Below are positions 9,675 to 16,463 of a stretch of 38,138 bases of DNA, piece after piece. The stretch covers positions 1 through 38,138 of the forward strand of contig JACQZS010000090.1 of NCBI GenBank assembly GCA_016213725.1. Reading direction: 5' to 3'. Source of the stretch: Acidobacteriota bacterium. Its GTDB lineage: Bacteria > Acidobacteriota > Terriglobia > Bryobacterales > Bryobacteraceae. The stretch's first letter is position 1. Each line of letters opens with the position of its first letter. Below the pieces are notes generated by a model. That model was not told the DNA's origin, ran no database searches, and was given only the letters and a program-made list of their open reading frames with translations. The translations under genes and the position numbers were made by a program.

Positions 9675-11026
9675 ACACCCACACCTTCGGCCTCAGTGCG
9701 GGTCGGTGCCATAGAAAACAGCTCCCCCCAGACGTTTCTTCTGGCGATCAACAAGTGCAACGGTAGCCCTATGCCGCCGTAGCTAATCACAGTAGCCCAG
9801 GCGACTCCGGCAACTCCCCACCTCTCAGCCCCATATATCTTCGCGAACAGGCCCACAACAGCGAACAGGAAGGCCAGCAATAACTGTGGACGAATCAGAC
9901 CGGCCGCATTGAGAAACGTGCCCCACGCGCTCGCGGCAGCAAACATCACGGCCCAAACCGCCATTGGGATCGCAACGTCGTAGTCGGCTGAATACTTCGC
10001 TCCCGCCCAGAGGCCCAGGACCTCCGGCAGCTTCAGCAACAACACCAGGCTGACGGCTGTCGTCGTACTGGTTGCGAGGATCATACTTCGCTTAATCGTC
10101 TTCTTGGTCCATTCGTGCTCACGCTTCGTAACGGCTTCCGTATAGGCGGGCCAGAGAGGTGTAATCCAGAGCATGTGCACCATGGGTATTAACTGAAAAA
10201 GCTTGTAGTAGACGTTGTAGGTAGCGACACTTTGTAGCCCAAGGGTCCTCGTAATCACGATGTTGTCTATCCAGAAGCCAAGCAAAACTGCCAGTTGCAG
10301 GAGAAAGAACCAACACCCCAGTTTTCCGAGCCGCTCCAGCATTGCCACATTGAAGTCGGAGAGACGGGGGCGGATCTCCTTGCGCAGGAATCTGAAATAG
10401 TGCAGCGTGTTGAGTCCGGATGCCAGCACTGGCATGCCCAGCACGGCCGTCAGCATCCAGGGGAGGCCCAGCGAGCCGTATAAACATCCGAAGAACGCCG
10501 CCAAAGTCAGTAGACTCCCCAGCACACTCCAACCTTGCGCAATGTACCCCTCCTGTCTCGCGAGTTGGACCTTCTGCACCAGACTCGCCGGCAGACCTAT
10601 GGCGAAGCACAACACTGTCGCTGTGATTGCACGATCCAGAACCGCGTTCCCATCGGTGGTTCTGACGTTGAAGTAGTCTGCCCACGGTAGCCACCTGCCC
10701 CAGGTGAAGTACAGGATCAGAACCGATCCCGCCGCCGCGGAAACGAACATTAGCGCATTCGTAGTGGCTTTCCGTACCTCCGCTAGGTCCGTGCCGCAGC
10801 TCCTCTCCGCGACATGGTTGAGTAGACCATTGCCAATCCCAAAGTCCGCAAATGAGAGAAGACCGAGGACTGATGTCAAAGTCATCCATAGCCCGAACTC
10901 CTCAGCCGTCAGGTGTCTCAACAACAACGGCACTGTCATGAATGACACAAGTGACGCAACCCCCCTAGCCAGTACTGCGGAGGCTGCAGTCAGCATCGCT
11001 CGCTCTGATCGGCTGCCTGCTCTCAT
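9671..11026 (-). CDS. polysaccharide flippase (Wzx-like, MOP superfamily)
   Basis: The 451-residue protein has about twelve hydrophobic segments and begins with the family pattern ASAVLARGVASLVSFMTVPL and LTAEEFGLWMTLTSVLGLL. It would flip undecaprenyl-linked repeat units to the periplasm. The ATG at 11026 gives an ATGA overlap with the GT4 stop, mirroring the coupling at its own 3' end. A TTG four codons upstream (11038) is the alternative. Together with the ligase/polymerase, Wzc and Wza it completes a Wzx/Wzy-dependent pathway. Confidence 0.9.
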   Translation of the reverse strand: MRAGSRSERAMLTAASAVLARGVASLVSFMTVPLLLRHLTAEEFGLWMTLTSVLGLLSFADFGIGNGLLNHVAERSCGTDLAEVRKATTNALMFVSAAAGSVLILYFTWGRWLPWADYFNVRTTDGNAVLDRAITATVLCFAIGLPASLVQKVQLARQEGYIAQGWSVLGSLLTLAAFFGCLYGSLGLPWMLTAVLGMPVLASGLNTLHYFRFLRKEIRPRLSDFNVAMLERLGKLGCWFFLLQLAVLLGFWIDNIVITRTLGLQSVATYNVYYKLFQLIPMVHMLWITPLWPAYTEAVTKREHEWTKKTIKRSMILATSTTTAVSLVLLLKLPEVLGLWAGAKYSADYDVAIPMAVWAVMFAAASAWGTFLNAAGLIRPQLLLAFLFAVVGLFAKIYGAERWGVAGVAWATVISYGGIGLPLHLLIARRNVWGELFSMAPTRTEAEGVGV

Positions 11027-12294
11027 CTCTTCCCGCAACTGTTTCGAGCCATCTCGATGATTTCCTCGTAGAGATTAAGGTGCCGCTTAGCGCTTAGCTT
11101 CAGGTCGAAGTCCCTCTCAGCCGTCTCCCTGCACGCCTCCCGGATCGACGGTGAATCCTTGACTCCCTGCGCCCATAGAATGCCTTCTCTCAAGGATTCA
11201 ACGCTGCCTTCTTTCGCCAGGAACCCGGTCTCGCGGTGTTTGACGATCTCGGGCAACCCTCCCACGCTGAAGCCCACTCCGGGCGTCCCACATGCCAGCG
11301 CCTCCACTACCGTGTTCGGCAGATTGTCCTGCAGGGATGGCGCTACGAAGACATCTGCCGCAGAATACGCCAGACATAGCGTCTTCTCGTCATGTACTGT
11401 CCCCAGATCGTAGACCGGATGTCTTCCATTCGCCAATTCACTTTCACCACTTTGCCCAAAAACCGCCAGTGCGCACTCGCATTCCGTCGACCTTGTTTGC
11501 ATCCCCTCCAGGGCTCTGCTCAGGAGTTGGAAGCCTTTTCTCGGATCCCTCGTTCCCCCTGATGCGCCAAACAGCACCATGAATGCTCTCTCTGGCCATC
11601 GCAAGATTCTCCTCGCCTCCCGCCTGTCGATCGGATGGAATACCGACAGGTCCAGACCATTCGGGATCACCTCCACTCGCGCTTCCGACAGGATCGGGCT
11701 GCGTTTCGCCTCGGCCGCTAGCCATCGGCTTGGAGAGACATAGGTGCAGGCCATCGTTCCCCAGTAATTCCGCTTTCTATGCCAGACGAACCAACTGAGG
11801 TCTCTGTCGTTCATTGAACCCAGCTGCGGGCATTTTCCGCACCCATCCAGAAATCTCTCGCACCCCATCGTGTAGTGGCATCCGCCCGTAATGTTCCACA
11901 TGTCATGCAAGGTCCATACCACTGGACTGCGGAATCGCGGTACGGCGGTGATCGGAAGGAACCCATCCGAAACCCAGTGCAGATGAACAACGTCGGAGTG
12001 CAACTTCTCCACTCTGCGTCTTGTGCCCGTCATGAGAAGCGCCGGCGAGAACTCATTCGTTGTTCTTCCGGGGTATAGCTTGAGTGGCCAGAGCTTGTCC
12101 AGAAATGGCCCGGCGCGCGAGTACAGCCTCCCCGAAGCACTATTCGGACCCTTGATCGCGGGATGAGCTCCGCCCCCCCTGGCAGTCATCATCCAGCAAG
12201 GCACACCAGCCATCTCCAAGCCGTCGAGCAGGCGTTTCGCTGCGATGGCCGCCCCTCCTCGATTGTGGTAGGTGCTAACTAATCCCACCGTCAT
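11023..12294 (-). CDS. glycosyltransferase family 4 (WcaC-like)
   Basis: The 423-residue GT-B protein opens with VGLVSTYHNRGGAAIAAKRLL and carries the diagnostic run HLHWVSDGFLPITAVP, TLHDMWNITGGCHYTMGCERF and CGKCPQL. That combination is known from colanic-acid-type transferases. The donor half has EVIPNGLDLSVFHP, SLQDNLPNTVVEALACGTP and GFSVGGLPEIVKHRETGFLA. ATG start at 12294. The 108 bases upstream of it hold no visible gene or terminator. Confidence 0.92.
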   Translation of the reverse strand: MTVGLVSTYHNRGGAAIAAKRLLDGLEMAGVPCWMMTARGGGAHPAIKGPNSASGRLYSRAGPFLDKLWPLKLYPGRTTNEFSPALLMTGTRRRVEKLHSDVVHLHWVSDGFLPITAVPRFRSPVVWTLHDMWNITGGCHYTMGCERFLDGCGKCPQLGSMNDRDLSWFVWHRKRNYWGTMACTYVSPSRWLAAEAKRSPILSEARVEVIPNGLDLSVFHPIDRREARRILRWPERAFMVLFGASGGTRDPRKGFQLLSRALEGMQTRSTECECALAVFGQSGESELANGRHPVYDLGTVHDEKTLCLAYSAADVFVAPSLQDNLPNTVVEALACGTPGVGFSVGGLPEIVKHRETGFLAKEGSVESLREGILWAQGVKDSPSIREACRETAERDFDLKLSAKRHLNLYEEIIEMARNSCGKR

Positions 12295-12402
12295 CCTTGG
12301 CTCCCGTCACTGCCCAGCTTTTCCCCGGAAATACAAAGCAATCCCTCCAGCACGCTGCTGCGTTGCTCCCGGGACCATTCACGTTTGCTGTTTCAGCGAC
12401 TT

Positions 12403-14169
12403 TCAAGGCTCTGCAGCTTCGCCAGGTGGTGCTATCGCCACTCTCGCCGCGGGTGCTCGCCCTGCGCGGTCGAGAAATGCGGCCAACTCTCGAGGGCTGG
12501 AAATCGTACCATCCAGGAGTCCCCTTGCCACTGCTCGGATCACTGTGTTCTTGAATGGCGGTAAGTACTCCAGCGTCTCGTTATCACTGGGGAACTTAGC
12601 GAGGAACGGTACACGGTAGTCTCTCTTCCCTGCCTGCTTCTCCCCAAGCCTGTATGAGTGATCGGAGGTCAACACTACAATCGTGCGGCTTTCCAGTCCC
12701 GTCGATCTCAACCTCTCCATGAGAGTGCCGAGCGTTCGGTCTGTAAACACCAGGCCGTTCCAGTATCCGGCAAGCCCGAGTTCCTCCTTGCCGAGCTGTC
12801 CCGTCTCTGGATCGTAATAGTGCGGTGCATGCGCGGTTGGTAGATGGACGAAGATCAGGTCTAGATTCGCATCACTCAACTGACTCGTTGCTTCTTCGAT
12901 CAACTGGCGGTCGATCCGATCATCCATCTCCCGCTGTAACGAGATAGGAAACGGCGAGGCCGCAGGAGCCTCCACAAGCGACACAAGTTGGTTTCTCAGG
13001 CATCTCAGAAGCCTCTCTTCGCGGGCAAAGCCCACAAAGGACGCCTCCCACCAAGCGCATCTCTCCGTCTTTCCAGCGTAGGTTCTGCAATAGGGCAGAT
13101 ACCATCCGACAATCCCTGTGCGCAAACCCGACTCTCGCACATCGTCGAGTAGATCTTTCTCCAAACCCCAGGTGTTCCAATTGCCCGTCGTTGAGTCCTG
13201 AAGCTCAAATCCGCCTGACTCTGCGCGAACCGCCTGATATCGCTTACCTGCCAGGATGGACGGCACCGAAATCAACGTCCGATCCGCAACGGCAACCGCA
13301 TTTTTCGCAAAGAACGCCCCCCGCTTCATCGAGTCCAGATTCGGCAGCGCAAGCCCTTCGCGCCTGGCGTCAAATGCCAACCTGTAGTCCAATTCATCCA
13401 CAAGCAAGACTAAAACCCGGCTTCCATGTGAATGGGTTCCAGCCGCGGAAGAACTCTCCAGCGCCGGTTTCGGCGTCGTTACGCTTATCGCAAGCATCGC
13501 CAGAGTAACCGCTATGTTGATGCACGCCATCGGAAACAGCACTGTGAGCAGCAATCTCAACGCAGGAACGATCCGTCTCGCGTAGCGGATGCCGCCCACG
13601 ACAAGCGCCGCCAGCACGAACGTAACTACAACCGTTCGGTACGCACTTGGAATGTCCATTGTGAGGTTTGCAATTGTCAGAACAGGGAACCGGTGCACCA
13701 GAACCCTGCGCAGAGAGTTCAGCGCGATCAGACCACCCAGCCACAAAATCCCTTCACCAACTACTCGGCTACCCGGGAAAGGCCGCTCCCTCATCATGCG
13801 AGTTGCCAGCAGGAAGCAGGTTGTCAGAATGCTGGTCGTGATCAGGATTGCGGCGAAATGGGCGGATGGATATGCGTCTTTCACAAGCAGCGACGTGCTC
13901 GCGCTCAGGTATGGTGGGCCTTCTGCGAGGATGCGCAGTGCGCAGAGATTAGCCAGGGAAAGGGCGATTGCCGCATCCTTCCGGCTTACCCGCATCCCGG
14001 TCGTCGGCTTATCCACCCTGGAAGAGGCGTCAGATTGCACCTTGACGGTCCTCGTGGCCTCCTCAGCAACTGCGGGCACACTGGCAATCACCGAGGATAA
14101 TCTTGGGAATCCCAATCCTGCTTCCCCTGCTCGGTCAGGTACTCCGGTAATCCGCCTTTTCGGTGTCAT
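12403..14169 (-). CDS. membrane sulfatase-superfamily protein, probable polysaccharide phosphotransferase
   Basis: The 588-residue protein has a hydrophilic stretch of about 65 residues, four or five membrane helices (about 65-225), then a periplasmic alkaline-phosphatase-fold domain. Metal-site candidates are D258/E259 in LLVDELD and D503/H504 in LTSDHSYR; HLPTAHAPHYYDPETG lies between. T298 in ADRTLISVPS is the likely nucleophile. The formylglycine signature C-x-P-x-R is absent, so it is not a classical sulfatase and more closely resembles EptA/LtaS-type transferases that move phospho-groups. The start at 14169 has no good ribosome-binding site but lies 9 bases from the upstream gene; M59 (13995) is possible. 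The substrate is unknown, and modification of the exported glycan is inferred from context. Confidence 0.75.
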   Translation of the reverse strand: MTPKRRITGVPDRAGEAGLGFPRLSSVIASVPAVAEEATRTVKVQSDASSRVDKPTTGMRVSRKDAAIALSLANLCALRILAEGPPYLSASTSLLVKDAYPSAHFAAILITTSILTTCFLLATRMMRERPFPGSRVVGEGILWLGGLIALNSLRRVLVHRFPVLTIANLTMDIPSAYRTVVVTFVLAALVVGGIRYARRIVPALRLLLTVLFPMACINIAVTLAMLAISVTTPKPALESSSAAGTHSHGSRVLVLLVDELDYRLAFDARREGLALPNLDSMKRGAFFAKNAVAVADRTLISVPSILAGKRYQAVRAESGGFELQDSTTGNWNTWGLEKDLLDDVRESGLRTGIVGWYLPYCRTYAGKTERCAWWEASFVGFAREERLLRCLRNQLVSLVEAPAASPFPISLQREMDDRIDRQLIEEATSQLSDANLDLIFVHLPTAHAPHYYDPETGQLGKEELGLAGYWNGLVFTDRTLGTLMERLRSTGLESRTIVVLTSDHSYRLGEKQAGKRDYRVPFLAKFPSDNETLEYLPPFKNTVIRAVARGLLDGTISSPRELAAFLDRAGRAPAARVAIAPPGEAAEP

Positions 14170-14178
14170 TGCTCAGGC

Positions 14179-15627
14179 TCAATCGGTTTGAACCGATCTA
14201 CATTCCAGCCTTCGCTCGGAGATGCACAACACGTCGCTCGCCGCCTCTCGTTTTGTGACAGTGCGGCCACTCGGGCTTCTCAGATCTGCCCTATGGCCCG
14301 TGTCCGCGCAAAGAGGTTTTCTCCCCCGCAGCAACTTCCGATACTGCGCATCCTCCGGCCCCACCCACTCCACTACCACCATCCCCCTCGTCAACCGCCC
14401 CACTAACTCCATCACCTCCTCCGCCGGTACCCCATTCACTAGCTCCAAGTGATGCATCACCGCCAGCATCAACACACAATCAAATTGCCCCTCCGCACGC
14501 TCCAGAAATCCCTTCGTCTCCCGGTTCCCCCACCCCGTCCCCCCAGGCGGATTCGCAAAATCCACCACCAGCGGCAGCACGTCCAACTTCCGCCGCTTCG
14601 CCTCTTCATAGAGCCGCCCCATCACCACCGCATCCGCGTCAATCGCTACCACCGAATGCCCCATCTCCGCCGCCATCAGGCTGTACCGCCCCAGGTTCGC
14701 CCCAACGTCCAACACCCGCGCGCCCGGCTTCAGCCGCCCCAGCGCCTCCCGCACAAACGCGTCCTTCGCCGCCAGGTCCTCCGCCGCATAGTGGCACTCC
14801 TCCCCTTGATATCCGGACCACTTCGAGCGCCCCCGCACACCCCCGGCCAGCGCCTCCAGTTGCTTCCTTAACCCCCGCAGCCGCCGCTCCAGAATGAATC
14901 GCGCCTGCTCCTCGCTCCCGCACTTCCGGCCCTCGTAAAACCCCTCCTCCGCCACTCGCTCGCTCCGGTTCAACATCGCCGGCAACGTGCACAGCCCCAA
15001 AAACGGCGGCAGCCACCGTCGCACCGGACCCGCCCACTCCGCCAGTTCCTCCGGCTCCGGACCCTCCCGCCTCACCCCGAACGTCTCCTTCAAACCCACC
15101 CCACACCGCCCCGCCGCCGCCAGCGGATACAGAAACGTCCGCCGGAACTGCGCCTCCGCTCTCCACAACGGGTCCAACCCGCCCCTCGGCTCCACGCTCA
15201 GCGCGTCCAGAAACACCGCCCGCCACCCCTCGTACATCACGTTGTACGGCGTCGCATCCTTCAGCCCCGCCCCTGCCCGCAATGCCGCCTCCGCCACCTC
15301 CAGCGTCAACCGGCCCGCCTCCGCCAGCATCTCCGGCGCCCACTCCGCCGGATACGACGGAAACCACACCGGCCGGTGCTCCAACACCTCCGTCTCTCCT
15401 CCCAGCCCCGCCTCCTCCGCCTCGGCCTCCGTCAGCCGCCGCGTCTCCACCAGCCGCCCCGTCTTCCTCAAACCCTCCAGGCACCCGTCTTCCAGGAATA
15501 GCCGCGCGCACTCCCGCCCCTCTGCCCCTACCACGCGCAGCAGCCGCCCGCCGCGCTCCATCAGCCGGCCCCCAGGGTCCCGGAACCCCCTCGCTTCCCC
15601 GGCTTCACTCTTCCCGCTGGCCTTCAT
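14179..15627 (-). CDS. kinase-like / SAM-dependent methyltransferase fusion
   Basis: The 482-residue protein has two parts. Residues 25-150 resemble a small kinase fold: LKDATPYNVMYE keeps the catalytic-loop spacing D124-x4-N129, and VFLDALSV offers D141 in the DFG-like place. Residues 300-425 form a class I methyltransferase with RVLDVGANLGRYSLMA (motif I), acidic D330 and DCVLMLAVMHHLEL. The protein is a reverse-order echo of WbdD, which caps O-polysaccharide with a methyl phosphate; that function here is inference. Related proteins are often named NoeA-like. The ATG at 15627 overlaps the small membrane gene by 23 bases; M23 (15561) is the alternative. The last 47 codons have a very different GC3 (see findings). 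Confidence 0.75.
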   Translation of the reverse strand: MKASGKSEAGEARGFRDPGGRLMERGGRLLRVVGAEGRECARLFLEDGCLEGLRKTGRLVETRRLTEAEAEEAGLGGETEVLEHRPVWFPSYPAEWAPEMLAEAGRLTLEVAEAALRAGAGLKDATPYNVMYEGWRAVFLDALSVEPRGGLDPLWRAEAQFRRTFLYPLAAAGRCGVGLKETFGVRREGPEPEELAEWAGPVRRWLPPFLGLCTLPAMLNRSERVAEEGFYEGRKCGSEEQARFILERRLRGLRKQLEALAGGVRGRSKWSGYQGEECHYAAEDLAAKDAFVREALGRLKPGARVLDVGANLGRYSLMAAEMGHSVVAIDADAVVMGRLYEEAKRRKLDVLPLVVDFANPPGGTGWGNRETKGFLERAEGQFDCVLMLAVMHHLELVNGVPAEEVMELVGRLTRGMVVVEWVGPEDAQYRKLLRGRKPLCADTGHRADLRSPSGRTVTKREAASDVLCISERRLECRSVQTD

Positions 15628-15847
15628 CCTTCTCCGTCTTCTTCTTCGGACTCAGCCAGCGCAGCAGCCGCTTCACGTAGAACAACGACCCCACTGCCGC
15701 CGCCCCCACCATCTGCCACAGCAGCAGTCCCGACCCCGGATCCGTGTACCCGTACGCCGGCCGCGCCGTCGCCGCCCCCAGCAACACCACCGCCGCCATC
15801 AGCGGTACCGCTCTTCGTTCGAAAATTTCTGCCTTTTTATCTTCCAC
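15605..15847 (-). CDS. small membrane protein with YTDPGSG-x4-WQ motif
   Basis: The 80-residue protein has a hydrophobic N-terminal segment (about 14-30), the motif YTDPGSGLLLWQ (34-45), a second hydrophobic segment (46-57) and a strongly basic then acidic tail (KRLLRWLSPKKKTEKDEG). Small proteins with a Y-x-DPG-x-G-x3-Q pattern recur beside polysaccharide modification genes, but I know of no assigned function. The start is GTG at 15847 with AGGCAA close upstream; an ATG at 15799 is possible. It overlaps the next gene by 23 bases, which suggests joint translation with the kinase-like/methyltransferase. Confidence 0.65.
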   Translation of the reverse strand: MEDKKAEIFERRAVPLMAAVVLLGAATARPAYGYTDPGSGLLLWQMVGAAAVGSLFYVKRLLRWLSPKKKTEKDEGQREE

Positions 15848-15896
15848 TTGCCTGCTCGCTCTGGGCCGCGCGTCTCTGCCGCGGCGTTTCTGTTTC

Positions 15897-16463
15897 GCTA
15901 GGATGACCTTTTCTCACTCTCAAACCGAGGCGCACCCCGCCGGCGCACTGCACTCGCCAATCCAACCGCCGCTCGCCCTCTCCTTCAATCCGAATGCTCG
16001 GCATGTGAACCTCTCCGCCTTCTCCGCCTCGCCAAACAAACCCAACGCCAACACAACTCCACCTTGCCGGATCACTCCACCCTCCCAGGCAACCCCACCG
16101 CTCCCCGCCGTCCTCTCCATCGCCGCCGCAGCCCGCCCTGCCGCCCGGCTCGATTTCCCATCGCCAAACAAACCCAACATCGAATCAAAGCGTCTTTGCC
16201 AACTCTTTGCGAACACCCCAACCGCCCCACCGCTCCCCGCCTTCCTCTCCACCGCCGCCGCAGCCCGCCCAGCCGCCCGGCGCAATCTCCCGTCGCCAAA
16301 CAAACCCAACATCGGATCAAAGCGCCTTCGCCAAATCTTTGCGACCACCCCAGCCGCCCCGGCGTTTCCCCCCTTCCTATTCATCACCGTCGTGGCCTGC
16401 CCAGCCGCCCAGCGCAATTCTGCGTCGCCAAACAAACCCAACGTGGCCGCGCACCGCCACCCC
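15897..16463. repeat. 132-bp tandem repeat in the wzc downstream gap
   Basis: The 18-bp word tcgccaaacaaacccaac recurs without change at 16029, 16161, 16293 and 16425, exactly 132 bases apart. The units starting at 16161 and 16293 differ at 24 of 132 positions. The unit at 16029 matches its neighbour well over its last 70 bases and poorly between bases 19 and 60. A much-degraded unit may occupy 15897-16028, and the last copy is cut off by the wzc stop. A 173-codon open frame runs through on the minus strand (15920-16441) with a 44-residue period. However, the 24 differences fall almost evenly on the three codon positions (6, 10, 8), so I see no sign of protein-level selection. The rest of the 15848-16463 gap holds no recognised gene. 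Confidence 0.88.

Noticed and set aside
12403..14169. Classical sulfatase.
   Set aside because: No C-x-P-x-R or S-x-P-x-R signature is present in the sequence.
14179..14335. A frameshift in the methyltransferase tail; another frame reads ENLFARTRAIGQ.
   Set aside because: That frame stops within 14 codons, while the original frame regains a plausible end (TVTKREA). The composition break explains the odd tail better.
15920..16441. A 173-codon minus-strand frame with four 44-residue repeats (LGLFGD...).
   Set aside because: Differences between its two best repeat units are spread evenly over codon positions (6, 10, 8), there is no ribosome-binding site, and an open frame is expected by chance at this GC when the repeat period is a multiple of three.
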